A stretch of 64,000 bases of DNA, taken from positions 1 to 64,000 of the IMG/VR virus record IMGVR_UViG_3300028840_006257, one strand, 5' to 3'. A model generated the notes under the pieces. The model had not been told where the DNA came from, searched no databases, and worked only from the letters and a program-made list of their open reading frames with translations. The DNA comes from a virus. Both the position numbers and the translations under genes were made by a program. How positions within the stretch are numbered: position 1 is the first letter of the stretch; each line of letters starts with the position of its first letter. Below, piece after piece: positions 55,959 to 64,000 of this stretch.

Positions 55959-58900
55959 TGGCGATTCCCGTCATTCAACTAGACAATCAGACGGATTCCC
56001 CGATCGTGCTCGTGCAGCTCGGGGTCACGGTGCCCGCGAGCGGAAGCATCGCGATCACGGGACAGGACGGGAACGTCTATGTCAGCGAGGTACGGGACGA
56101 TCGCGAGCTGTATGCCGAGGTCGATGCGGGCCACATCACGCTGACGGTCGACGGGGTGGCGCTGACGACGGAACAGTCGAAGGCTTACCTCAATCCCGCT
56201 GCTCCCAAACGTGAGGTGAAGGTCAACGTCGCGACCTCCGATCCCACGGTGGACGACGACGATACCGCGGGGTACATCGAGGGTTCTCACTGGATCAATA
56301 CGTCGGCGCGGAAGGACTGGGTTCTCGTCGATCCGGGTACGGGGGCGGCGGTCTGGAGAAACGTCTCCAACCCGAGCTACCATAACGTTGTCACGGTAGG
56401 CATCTCAGGTAGCGACGTCGATTTTACCACCATCAAGGATGCCGTCGACTACGTGGTGGCCCAAGGTGCCAGCGGCTCCAACCCATGGTTCGTCTGGGTG
56501 ACGCCGGGATCCTACGTCGAGGTGAACCCGATCACCGTCCCGGCGGGTGTGTTGGTATCTTCGTTCCACCCCACGCAGGTCCCGGACGTTATGGTTTCGC
56601 CCGTGACCGCTACCGACTATCTGTTCGTGTTGTCGGGAGGATCCCTCTTCGGACTTCACATGTCCGGGGTGACCGACGCGACGCGAGCTTGTGTGACAGT
56701 TACCGCGCAGTCGGAGATTGGAATCTGTTCGTTCAGCAATTGTTCGGTTGGGTTGCTCGTGGGAAGTGGAGTGCCGTGTCTTGCTGCGAATCTCACGATC
56801 TCCATCGTAGCACCAGGCGTTCCAATCACGAATGCCGCCGTCAAGGTCGACGGGGGCCTTCTGTTGAGCGAGAACATGGTGATACAGGTTCCACCGGACA
56901 TTCTGCCAGCCTACAGCGTAAACCCCGTTCAGGTGGGTCTTCGGGTCGAGAACGGGGGCGCGGTGACGCAGACCGGGGGGGCCTACGCCATCGCCGCGAA
57001 GGACACGACCCAGGTATCCGTCCAGGCTGACTCTGGTTCCCGCGTCGCCCTCACCAGCATCGTGTTCAAGGACTCCGAGACGGCTGTTCAGGTGGGCGCC
57101 GGAGGAAGCGGCACCGTCGTTCACTGTTCGGGTAGCAGCTTTCGCGACAACACAGTGAACTTCGATGTGCTGTCGTCTACTGCGAAGGTATTCGTGGGTG
57201 TGTCGGTGGACTCCATCAAGCGATCAGTTGTCGCAGGAGCGACCTTCAGCGGGTTTGTCCAGGAGGACGAGGTTGACAGCACGACGTTCCTCGGTGGCGT
57301 TCTCTACGAGTACCCCTCCGGCAAAGAGGCAAATTTCGGGTTGTTCTTCCACGACCAGCAGTCCAGCGGACTCGTCAGCGGGGGCGTCGTCACGGACGCG
57401 GGGGGTCTGACCGTAGACGTCTCTGCTGGGACCGGATGGATTCAGCGCAATCTGAGCAACGACGACGCCTTCAACGTGTCGTGGGACGCGGCGTCCGGCA
57501 TGTCTCTCACGGCCTCGGCCACGAACTACGTCTTCTACAACGGCAACACGGATGCCCTGGTCGTCTCCACCTCCCCTCCCGGAGACGAGAGCATTGGCCT
57601 GGCCGCGGTCGTCACTGATGGAAGCGGGATCCGCTACAACCATCTCTACACGAATCGCGTGGACTCCCCCGACTACCGCCTCCACGAGTACCTCGTCAGC
57701 ACGCAGAAGATCCGGCACAGGAGTGGCCTGGCGACCTCCGTCGGCACGACGAACCGGAACGTCGATGTCGGTTCCGGCATGTACTACCGCGCGCTCACGA
57801 CGATCTCCTATGCCGGGGCCGCCGACGCGACGTTCTCGTACTTCTACGGGACCAACGGAGCGAACGAGATCTCCGGCCAGACCCTCGTGGACATCACGCA
57901 GTACGACGACTCGGGGACCCTGACGGCGATGACGGCCGGATACTTCCGGTCGGACACGGTGATCCTCACGTCGGACGGTCGCGTCAACGTCATCTACGGC
58001 ACGGAGGAGTTCGACATTCAGACGGGAGCCGAGGAGACGGCGACCGTTCCCACGACCCCGACCTTCATGGGGCACTCGGGCTTCCGAATCGCGCGCCTGA
58101 TCGTCGAGCAGGGAAACGGAATTGTCTCCGTCGTGGACGAGCGCACGCCGACCGGAACGGGAGCCGGAGGCACCGGAATCACCGTCCACGGCCTGTTGTC
58201 TGGCCTCGACGCCGACGACCACCAGCAGTACCTGCTCGTGGACGGATCCAGGGCCATGTCGGGCAGCCTCGACGTGGGAGGAAGCAGCGTCACCAACGTC
58301 AACCTCGTGGACGGCGTCGACGTCTCCAATCACAGCAGCCGCCACGACCCGGGAGGTGTGGATGCGCTGACCACGGCCGCCCCCTCGGCGGGGGCCGTCC
58401 AGGTCGGGAACACGGCCGCCGAGGGATCGGCCGCGAGTTACGCGAGGAGCGACCACGTCCACACGGTGACGCCCGGCAATCCGGTCGCCATCACGGACTC
58501 GACCAGCGCCCAGGGAACGGCCTCGACCTTCTCTCGCAGCGACCACCAGCACGCGCACGGGAATCGCGGCGGCGGCTTTCTGCACGCGCTTGTCACGACG
58601 AGCGTGGCCGGCTTCATGAGCGCGGCGGACAAGACGAAGCTCGACGGGATGACCGGAAACAGCGCGAGCCACGGTTCGACGTTCGTCTCGGGAGACGCCT
58701 CCACGTCCTCGATCACGTTCGTGGACGGCCTCGCCGGATCTACCGTGAGCCCGCCCGTGAGCGGGACTTACGTCGTGCTCCTCAATGCCAACGCCGTTTC
58801 GAGCACGGGCAGTACCGAGATGGCCTTCGGGATTTCCAAAAACAGTCTGACCGACTGCATCTCGGACTCCATTCGACGCGCGCAGGGCAACGGCGGAGAC

Positions 58901-59038
58901 AACATCCCGATATCGACGCACACAGTCCTGACCGGGCTGGTGACAGGAGATCTGATTCGCGTGCTCTTCCGAGTGAGCGACGGTTCGGGTTCCGTAATAC
59001 TACGGGATCGCCGAGTGACGATGATGCGGGTGAGCTGA
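55958..59038 (+). CDS. Tail-spike-like protein with parallel beta-helix and fibre repeats
   Basis: A 1026-residue protein; ATG 55958 overlaps the previous stop. The N-terminal region IPVIQLDNQTDSPIVLVQLG is followed by a beta-helix-like part (residues 150-430) with FTTIKDAVDYVV, then TPGSYVEVNPITVPAGVLVS, like pectin-lyase-fold phage spikes. The C-terminal part holds fibre signatures: HGLLSGLDADDHQQYLLVDG, SRAMSGSLDVGGSSVTNVNL, and two YARSDHVH/SRSDHQH motifs, then GFMSAADKTKLDGM. Probably a host-surface-binding or depolymerising spike; catalytic residues cannot be picked out. Confidence 0.75.
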   Translation: MAIPVIQLDNQTDSPIVLVQLGVTVPASGSIAITGQDGNVYVSEVRDDRELYAEVDAGHITLTVDGVALTTEQSKAYLNPAAPKREVKVNVATSDPTVDDDDTAGYIEGSHWINTSARKDWVLVDPGTGAAVWRNVSNPSYHNVVTVGISGSDVDFTTIKDAVDYVVAQGASGSNPWFVWVTPGSYVEVNPITVPAGVLVSSFHPTQVPDVMVSPVTATDYLFVLSGGSLFGLHMSGVTDATRACVTVTAQSEIGICSFSNCSVGLLVGSGVPCLAANLTISIVAPGVPITNAAVKVDGGLLLSENMVIQVPPDILPAYSVNPVQVGLRVENGGAVTQTGGAYAIAAKDTTQVSVQADSGSRVALTSIVFKDSETAVQVGAGGSGTVVHCSGSSFRDNTVNFDVLSSTAKVFVGVSVDSIKRSVVAGATFSGFVQEDEVDSTTFLGGVLYEYPSGKEANFGLFFHDQQSSGLVSGGVVTDAGGLTVDVSAGTGWIQRNLSNDDAFNVSWDAASGMSLTASATNYVFYNGNTDALVVSTSPPGDESIGLAAVVTDGSGIRYNHLYTNRVDSPDYRLHEYLVSTQKIRHRSGLATSVGTTNRNVDVGSGMYYRALTTISYAGAADATFSYFYGTNGANEISGQTLVDITQYDDSGTLTAMTAGYFRSDTVILTSDGRVNVIYGTEEFDIQTGAEETATVPTTPTFMGHSGFRIARLIVEQGNGIVSVVDERTPTGTGAGGTGITVHGLLSGLDADDHQQYLLVDGSRAMSGSLDVGGSSVTNVNLVDGVDVSNHSSRHDPGGVDALTTAAPSAGAVQVGNTAAEGSAASYARSDHVHTVTPGNPVAITDSTSAQGTASTFSRSDHQHAHGNRGGGFLHALVTTSVAGFMSAADKTKLDGMTGNSASHGSTFVSGDASTSSITFVDGLAGSTVSPPVSGTYVVLLNANAVSSTGSTEMAFGISKNSLTDCISDSIRRAQGNGGDNIPISTHTVLTGLVTGDLIRVLFRVSDGSGSVILRDRRVTMMRVS

Positions 59039-59991
59039 TGGCACAGACGTACACATACTCGATCTCGACGGACTTCCCGAACCAAAAGGTCGCGGCGGAC
59101 TCGCTCACGAAGGAGATCGAGGGTTCCGACATCTCCTCGGCCACGCTCGACCACATCGACGTGGCTGTCTCGGCGCCCGACAACTGCGACATCGTGTTCG
59201 ACGCGGCGCTGTCGGCCCCCGACGTCACGATCCTCGACGGCATCGTGGCCGCGCACCAGGGCGATCCGCTGCCCCAGTTTGTCCAGCTTGACGCGGCCGC
59301 TGTCACGTTCAAGATCGTTGGCTTCTCCGGGAACACGGTCCCGATATTCACGATCGAGCAGAAGAACGAGGCCGGAGAGTTCGCGTACATGAAGAACGCC
59401 TTCGGAGAGCATGTCTTCCGGTTTCGGCAGTCGGTGACGGGTCAGCCGAATTTCTCGATCTACGACGCGTCCGGAGTGCAGAAGATACAGCTTCGTCCCG
59501 ACAGCGACAGCTTCATCATCAGCGATGCAGGCTTCGGCGTCGGGACCTCGGCTCCGAACCCGAATTACGGGATCGACGTGACGGGGAACGTGAACGCGAC
59601 GGCCGGCTACCTGGTGGGAGGTACCGTCGTCGTCAACTCGACTCGTGGTCTCACCAACGTGAAGACGGCGGACTTCGGTTCGGAATACGCCAACGGTTCC
59701 CAGAGCGGTCCGAGTTACACGCTGGACTGGGCGAACGGGCAGAAGCAGGCGATCACCCTCGCGGGAAACATCACGTCGTTGACTATCACGGCGCCTCCGG
59801 GGGTCGGGAACTTCCTGCTCCGCATCCTCCAGGACGCGACCGGGGGACGGACGATCACGTGGCCCGGCTCGGTGAAGTGGGCCGGGGGCGCGGCACCGAC
59901 TCTTTCTGTGGGAGCCAACGCAGTTGACATCGTGACCTTCTACTACAACGGCACCAACTACTTCGGGGTCGCGTCCCTGAACTTCGCGTAG
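59038..59991 (+). CDS. Tail-fibre-like protein
   Basis: A 317-residue protein, ATG overlapping the previous stop. The N-terminal part TYSISTDFPNQKVAADSLTK resembles phage fibre proteins, and the C-terminus (QAITLAGNITSLTITAPPGV, GGRTITWPGSVKWAGGAAPT, VDIVTFYYNGTNYFGV) is a typical phage fibre end domain. Binding specificity unknown. Confidence 0.7.
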   Translation: MAQTYTYSISTDFPNQKVAADSLTKEIEGSDISSATLDHIDVAVSAPDNCDIVFDAALSAPDVTILDGIVAAHQGDPLPQFVQLDAAAVTFKIVGFSGNTVPIFTIEQKNEAGEFAYMKNAFGEHVFRFRQSVTGQPNFSIYDASGVQKIQLRPDSDSFIISDAGFGVGTSAPNPNYGIDVTGNVNATAGYLVGGTVVVNSTRGLTNVKTADFGSEYANGSQSGPSYTLDWANGQKQAITLAGNITSLTITAPPGVGNFLLRILQDATGGRTITWPGSVKWAGGAAPTLSVGANAVDIVTFYYNGTNYFGVASLNFA

Positions 59992-60003
59992 GAGTGATCA
60001 GCC

Positions 60004-60330
60004 ATGAGTCTCCAGCAGCAGCTCAACGTTTCCCAAGATACAACCTTTCAAGGTCGAGTTCGTATGAGCGCGTTCCGTGCTGCCGATGCGGTTGTGGCAG
60101 AGGACCGGCAGACGCTCGGATATGGCGAGGCAAAAGCCACAAAGCGCCATCTACTCGGCGTGACGGTTCTGTCAGGAAATCACACTATCCTTGTCTCGTT
60201 CTACAGTTCGGTAGCAGCGCAAATTGGTGACGTGGATGACCAGGCCGACCTTACAGATGTTCAGATTGATACCGCCGTGGATGCGGTTTGGGACGACATC
60301 GCGGGGGTGACGTACGAGGAGAATCAGTGA
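60004..60330 (+). CDS. Small virion-associated-type protein
   Basis: A 108-residue protein. It starts SLQQQLNVSQDTTFQGRVRM, has a strand-rich centre (ATKRHLLGVTVLSGNHTILV) and an acidic end. It lies within the fibre block and reads as structural or accessory. The coding sequence has a lower GC content than its neighbours, which may mark an independent origin. Confidence 0.55.
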   Translation: MSLQQQLNVSQDTTFQGRVRMSAFRAADAVVAEDRQTLGYGEAKATKRHLLGVTVLSGNHTILVSFYSSVAAQIGDVDDQADLTDVQIDTAVDAVWDDIAGVTYEENQ

Positions 60331-60361
60331 TCGTTGGACTAGGACTACTGACCCGAGCAAC

Positions 60362-60392
<31 letters not shown>

Positions 60393-60398
60393 GAAACC

Positions 60399-60869
60399 AT
60401 GGCAGCAGATAGTCAAGTATATGCGGTGCTTATCAACCCCGCCGGAAACCTGATCCAGCGGAGCGTGAGTTTCAACCCGACCAACGGAAGCGCGAACGTG
60501 GAGGCGCTCGTCAAATCCGCCCTGCAGGTCGTCGCCGTGTTCGTGAAACGCGACATCAACGGAGACCAGGGCGGTCCCTTCTGGGACGAGTACAGCGGCA
60601 ACGACCAGTACTGCGTCGCGGAGGCATACGACGGCATCCAGATGAAGGTGCGCGACGTGAAGGGACCGGGTACTCAGCCGAGTGTCAGGGTCAAGAGCTA
60701 CTTCAACGACCTGACAAACCCCACCGGCTTCACGTACCTGGATGCGGTGTTCCATGAGTCCGTCATGGGAGCCGGATCCAATTGGATCGTCTTCGATGCG
60801 GGAGAGGGGTCTCTGTATGAACAGAAGCTCGCCGAGGCCCGGACCTTGGTAGGGTATCCTGGCGCGTAG
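60399..60869 (+). CDS. Virion-associated-type hypothetical protein
   Basis: A 156-residue protein, ATG 60399 behind the AG repeat. Strand-rich (VYAVLINPAGNLIQRSVSFN, KSALQVVAVFVKRDINGDQG) with a C-terminal helix (SLYEQKLAEARTLVGY). The stop touches the next ATG. It may be a tail or baseplate protein by position; no motif is recognised. Confidence 0.55.
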   Translation: MAADSQVYAVLINPAGNLIQRSVSFNPTNGSANVEALVKSALQVVAVFVKRDINGDQGGPFWDEYSGNDQYCVAEAYDGIQMKVRDVKGPGTQPSVRVKSYFNDLTNPTGFTYLDAVFHESVMGAGSNWIVFDAGEGSLYEQKLAEARTLVGYPGA

Positions 60870-62012
60870 ATGCGCATCCTGTACCAGCCCACTCAGGCGA
60901 GTCCAACCGGATGGAAGGAGGTCGACTCCTCCGGGTGGGCTGGTCTCGATCCGTTCACGTGCCACGCCCTGTGTGTTCAGGGCGTCGTCCTCGACGGCGC
61001 CGACCACTACTCGGTCGAGCCCGTCATGACCGGGATCGTACGGGTTGTTCTTTGGAATGATGATTTAGATGACTGGCCTGTGGGCCAACGATGGGCACGC
61101 GAAGTCTATTTCCATCATCTCGCTCCCGACTCGGACCCGCGACTCGGCGGCGCGATCAACACGAATCAGACCCACGTCATCTACGCCGAAAGCGCCATTA
61201 AAGGTGCCCTAGAGGCCGCGTACGGCGAGAATCCGAAAGTCGTCGTCAGGGACTGGGCGGACTTCGATCCGAGGCGTGCGAATCCAATGCACGGGCTATG
61301 GGTTGCGGACGCCGCACATGCCGGGCACCAGAAACAACAAGCAGTTCATGGGTGGAGAACCTGGACGGAGGGTCTTGATCCGGCCGAGCTGGATGCTCAG
61401 GGTCGCGTGAGAGTTCAGCGTGCCGTGGGACGCTATGAGGCCGCGAAGGGAACGCGGACGTACTACCACAATGCAGTGGCGCTTTCGATTCCAGTTTATG
61501 CGGCCAACTATGAGAATGAGTTAGGACTGGCGGAAGCGGGGGCTGCGAATCAGACCACTTCCGTAAGTCATCAGGGTGCCTTTGCTTGGGCTGCGGCAAC
61601 TCCGGTTGGCGAACCCGCTTCGGCAGCCTGGCCTACCTCCGGTACATATCGGTGTCAGATTGATTGTGTGGCGGCCGGTGTTGACCTGACGTTTGGTCTT
61701 CTGAATCAAGGCGGTTACATGGGAGGATTCACCCGGCTCAGCGGCGCTCTCGATACGGAACTCCAGCTCATCGCGCAAAGTCAATCTGCTTTTTCTGGAA
61801 GCGGTCTGCATCTGGCGTCGATTACTAACCCCGCATGGACCGCCGGGGCTAGTTCTGACCACTTCGCGATCAAGATCGCGGCGACTCGTCCTATCGGACA
61901 TGGCAGTCAGACGATGACTCTCCAGCTCGGCGAGATGGACGACTTTGTAGATGGTCCGTGGTTCGCGGGGGCACCCATGAGAAACGCCGTCTTCTTCGGC
62001 ACCCACTTCTGA
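60870..62012 (+). CDS. Appendage-type virion protein
   Basis: A 380-residue protein starting directly after the previous stop. The first 130 residues look globular (LYQPTQASPTGWKEVDSSGW, RVVLWNDDLDDWPVGQRWAR). The C-terminal half is Gly/Thr/Ser-rich and beta-like (GLLNQGGYMGGFTRLSGALD, SQTMTLQLGEMDDFVDG), compatible with a carbohydrate-binding fibre tip. Codon GC is lower than that of the rest of the block. Confidence 0.6.
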   Translation: MRILYQPTQASPTGWKEVDSSGWAGLDPFTCHALCVQGVVLDGADHYSVEPVMTGIVRVVLWNDDLDDWPVGQRWAREVYFHHLAPDSDPRLGGAINTNQTHVIYAESAIKGALEAAYGENPKVVVRDWADFDPRRANPMHGLWVADAAHAGHQKQQAVHGWRTWTEGLDPAELDAQGRVRVQRAVGRYEAAKGTRTYYHNAVALSIPVYAANYENELGLAEAGAANQTTSVSHQGAFAWAAATPVGEPASAAWPTSGTYRCQIDCVAAGVDLTFGLLNQGGYMGGFTRLSGALDTELQLIAQSQSAFSGSGLHLASITNPAWTAGASSDHFAIKIAATRPIGHGSQTMTLQLGEMDDFVDGPWFAGAPMRNAVFFGTHF

Positions 62013-62115
62013 TTTTCATGAAGAAAAGGTTCCATCAACCCGTGACGGCGCTCGGTAGTGCGCCTATGTTTCACTATGGTTGGTCTCACGTGACCTGAAA
62101 GGGCAGTCGACCGCG

Positions 62116-62475
62116 ATGGCACGCCGCGAACCCCAGACGAAACCTCTCCTGCAGGGGGACCTCACCCCTCGCATGACGGACGGGACGGACCTGCGGAACG
62201 ACAACGCGGGCGACTACCAGAAGCAGGCCCGGAGCCTCGTGATCCGGTATCTCGAGAGCCTCCCGGCCGAGGCCACGGTGGACGTCGCGACGATGGCGCG
62301 GGACATCGAGCGGCACTATCCTTTCCACGGAGAGGGAGAGGGCTTCTTCAACAAGATCGTGAACGGCCTCGCGAAGGAGGGCTGGGTCAAGAAGGAGGGC
62401 AGTCAGGTCCACCTCCACAAGATCGCCCGCGTGACGCGCCGGTTCCTCTTGGCGAGCTGCGAGAAGTCCCGATAG
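62116..62475 (+). CDS. Small wHTH-like hypothetical protein
   Basis: A 119-residue protein. ATG 62116 is preferred; ATG 62080 is an alternative in frame. It has a basic N-terminus (MARREPQTKP), a helical middle (YQKQARSLVIRYLESLPAEA, TMARDIERHYPFHGEGEGFF) and a beta-wing-like end (KEEGWVKKEGS-like, VHLHKIARVTRRFL), which suggests a winged-helix domain. Weak assignment. TTTTCATG lies about 100 nt upstream. Confidence 0.55.
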   Translation: MARREPQTKPLLQGDLTPRMTDGTDLRNDNAGDYQKQARSLVIRYLESLPAEATVDVATMARDIERHYPFHGEGEGFFNKIVNGLAKEGWVKKEGSQVHLHKIARVTRRFLLASCEKSR

Positions 62476-62554
62476 CGCCTCTATAGCAGATCCTCTGTAG
62501 GAGTTCTGCGTCCAGATGCCCTCTAGCTCGACCATCGCGACGAAGGAAGGCGCC

Positions 62555-62815
62555 ATGAGGTTCTTCGACATTGCGCTGAAAGTCCTCTCGATGCTCGTGA
62601 TCCCGGTCATCATCTGGGCCGTGAAGCTCGAGGTGAAGAACGCGATCCAGGACGAGAGGATCGTCGAACTTCAGGAGGACCTGGACAAGCTGTCCGACGT
62701 GACGAACGTGGTCCAGGCGAACTCCCTCGCGCTGGTCCGGCTCGAGGGAAAGCTCGACAACGTCGACGAGAAGATCAGTGAGGTCAAGACGCTGCTTCGC
62801 GACCGCGGTCAGTAG
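62555..62815 (+). CDS. Small membrane protein with coiled coil (candidate i-spanin or holin-like)
   Basis: An 86-residue protein; ATG 62555 chosen over 62516 because GAAGGAAGG precedes it. An N-terminal TM segment (residues 2-22, FFDIALKVLSMLVIPVIIWA) is followed by a long heptad helix (VELQEDLDKLSDVTNVVQAN, LEGKLDNVDEKISEVKTLL). The 3' end overlaps the next gene by 38 bases. The TM-then-coiled-coil layout and overlap resemble inner-membrane spanins, but some holins and other phage TM proteins look similar. Confidence 0.6.
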   Translation: MRFFDIALKVLSMLVIPVIIWAVKLEVKNAIQDERIVELQEDLDKLSDVTNVVQANSLALVRLEGKLDNVDEKISEVKTLLRDRGQ

Positions 62816-63326
62816 CCTCCTTCTGCTCGCGATTGCCTGCGAGGGCGCCGAACCGAGGGACGCCACGGTCCCGGCTCGCGCGGCGGGCGGGGGCGAGGTC
62901 GAGCACAAGGAACCGCCTCCACCTCCGGTGCCCGGAGCTCCGCCGTCCGAGGCTCCCGAGCAGACCGGAGTCGAGGACGATCCTCCGCCCGAAAACGCGG
63001 ATCCTGGCTCGCCGCCGGAGGACGGTGTCTCTAAGACCAAGCGGCCCGAGCGAGGGAGGGACGGCTGCCGCCTGGGCGAGATGCGATTCGAGGGCGAGTG
63101 CTGGTCGAAGAAGTACGTGAAGATGCTGCTCAAGCGGCGCGAGCAGGAGGCCCTGGAGAAGGTCCAGAAGGCGCGGGACGTCGCCGACGCCGCGCAGGGA
63201 GCCCGCGACCTGCTCGAGCAGAAGACGGTCCAGATGGATAAGGTCGAGGACGACCTGGACGAGATCCTCGACGAGTTCAGGCGCCAGCAGGAGGAAGAGA
63301 AGAACAAGAAGGAGGAGGGCCCCTGA
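62778..63326 (+). CDS. Pro-rich lipoprotein with coiled-coil tail (candidate o-spanin-like)
   Basis: A 182-residue protein; GTG 62778 lies within the preceding gene. The N-terminus RCFATAVSSLLLLAIAC ends in a plausible lipobox (LAIAC). Residues 40-95 are Pro/Glu-rich (EPPPPPVPGAPPSEAP), and residues 120-175 are a charged coiled coil (EALEKVQKARDVADAAQGAR, DKVEDDLDEILDEFRRQQEE). The embedded start and lipobox suit the outer-membrane partner of a spanin pair. It is longer than typical o-spanins, so this is a hypothesis. Confidence 0.6.
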   Translation: MRSRRCFATAVSSLLLLAIACEGAEPRDATVPARAAGGGEVEHKEPPPPPVPGAPPSEAPEQTGVEDDPPPENADPGSPPEDGVSKTKRPERGRDGCRLGEMRFEGECWSKKYVKMLLKRREQEALEKVQKARDVADAAQGARDLLEQKTVQMDKVEDDLDEILDEFRRQQEEEKNKKEEGP

Positions 63327-63329
63327 CGG

Positions 63330-63363
63330 TTTTCACGAAGGGATTTTCGCCGGTCGGTAGAGT
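63330..63363 (+). promoter_or_regulatory. TTTTCACG element plus TAGAGT box, leaderless arrangement
   Basis: TTTTCACG (63330-63337) and TAGAGT (63358-63363) lie between the lipoprotein gene and GTG 63370. TAGAGT ends 6 nt before the start codon. Confidence 0.45.
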
Positions 63364-63369
63364 TCCGGC

Positions 63370-63738
63370 GTGTCAGAGACCGAGATGAACACCCCACCCG
63401 AGACACCACCAAGCGACGACGGCGCCGCGACGCCGCCCGAGGATCCAGACGTGATCGGCAAGGTCACGCCCGAGGAGCAGGCGGCCATGATGGCGATTCG
63501 CGGCGAGCAGCAGCAGCTCATGCTGAAGATCGGAGAGCAGGAGTTCCTGAAGACGCGCATCCTCGCGCGACTGGACGAGCTCGAGCGCAAGCAGCAGGAG
63601 TTCGTCAACGGAATCTCGCAGCGCCTCGGCATCAAGGAGGGGCAGCAGTGGGTCGCCGTCGCCGACGGGACCATCCGGCTGGTCAAGCGCGGCGAGCCGG
63701 TCCAGACTCAGGAGGGAGCAGGACCACCCTCAGGATAG
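63370..63738 (+). CDS. Hypothetical protein with Pro-rich N-terminus and coiled coil
   Basis: A 122-residue protein, GTG start. A Pro/Thr/Asp-rich N-terminus (TPPETPPSDDGAATPPEDP) leads to a helix (TRILARLDELERKQQEFVNG) and ends with a short beta/Pro tail. Likely a virion-associated or assembly protein; no family is recognised. Confidence 0.55.
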   Translation: MSETEMNTPPETPPSDDGAATPPEDPDVIGKVTPEEQAAMMAIRGEQQQLMLKIGEQEFLKTRILARLDELERKQQEFVNGISQRLGIKEGQQWVAVADGTIRLVKRGEPVQTQEGAGPPSG

Positions 63739-63744
63739 GTGTCC

Positions 63745-64000
63745 ATGACGTGCGTGAACAGCGGCAAGGAACCGTGGGCCAGCAAGGCTAATCCCCTGGA
63801 GCCGGCCTCGTGCGACGACGGTGACACGCCGCCCGACACGCCGCCGTGTCCCGATCCGTCGCCCAGTCCGGGTCCCTTCGGACCGGGCTGCGTGGGTTGG
63901 GAAGTTGGTCCCAACGAGTGCCCGGTTCCGCCGACCAACGTCCAGGTCGTGAGCCCGCTGTTCGCGGGAACCCTCGACGTCCGGTGGGATGATCCCGCGA
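63745..64000 (+). CDS. Unknown protein with Cys/Pro-rich N-terminus and possible Fn3-like domain (cut by window end)
   Basis: ATG 63745 opens a frame to the window edge (85 codons). The N-terminus has five Cys in a Pro/Asp/Gly-rich stretch (CDDGDTPPDTPPCPDPSPSP). From residue 62 on, PPTNVQVVSPLFAGTLDVRW starts like a fibronectin-III strand A-B. Length beyond the window is unknown. Possibly a tail appendage protein. Confidence 0.55.
   Translation, partial: MTCVNSGKEPWASKANPLEPASCDDGDTPPDTPPCPDPSPSPGPFGPGCVGWEVGPNECPVPPTNVQVVSPLFAGTLDVRWDDPA

Overview
This GC-rich window looks like part of a large tailed bacteriophage or prophage genome. Small, tightly packed genes overlap at ATGA, GTGA or TGATG junctions, almost all on the + strand, and are followed by a long virion-structure block. 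I see no rRNA, tRNA, CRISPR array or core bacterial gene. Coding density is very high and no gene-free stretch exceeds about 300 bases; the longest gaps are 4057-4285 and 5375-5624. A ClpS adaptor, bacterial-type -10 hexamers, an NodB-type polysaccharide deacetylase and candidate lipoproteins point to a bacterial host. Many genes have a -10-like hexamer only 5-8 nt before the start codon, so the host probably translates leaderless mRNAs well. The lineage cannot be fixed from sequence alone.

Region 1 (1-20031) is accessory or early. It holds many short unknown proteins, several with zinc-ribbon cysteines, a VWA protein (6438), an XRE-type regulator (11216), an archaeal-type RNase HII (15001), an Acb2-like cyclic-nucleotide sponge (16113), a polysaccharide deacetylase (16297), ClpS (17672), a papain-like peptidase (18071), KptA/Tpt1 (18812) and a minus-strand sulfotransferase-like gene (19417-20031). 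A pair of minus-strand genes lies at 13101-14239. Two genes (5625 and 9748) with related N-termini share an unusual conserved 5' leader.

Region 2 (20102-39748) encodes very large multidomain, probably virion-internal proteins: an RSH-like protein, a 2044-residue protein with SH3-like repeats plus ADP-ribosyltransferase and kinase-like domains, a 1221-residue second ADP-ribosyltransferase protein, and a 1313-residue ParB/SWIM protein. Recurrent short modules link them. Two GIY-YIG-type genes and an HExxH lipoprotein sit between.

Region 3 (39745-64000) is virion structure: two tandem paralogous proteins, three more paralogs, a structural protein broken by an atypically split intein with an endonuclease gene between the halves (44684-47041), a giant repeat-type homing endonuclease (47102), a string of tail-fibre or appendage proteins, a candidate spanin-like pair (62555/62778), and a protein running off the window end.

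The most notable systems are the split-intein/endonuclease cassette, the twin leader RNA candidate, the virion-borne effector domains, the Acb2-like anti-defence gene, and a 40-bp tandem duplication that has fused two neighbouring genes.
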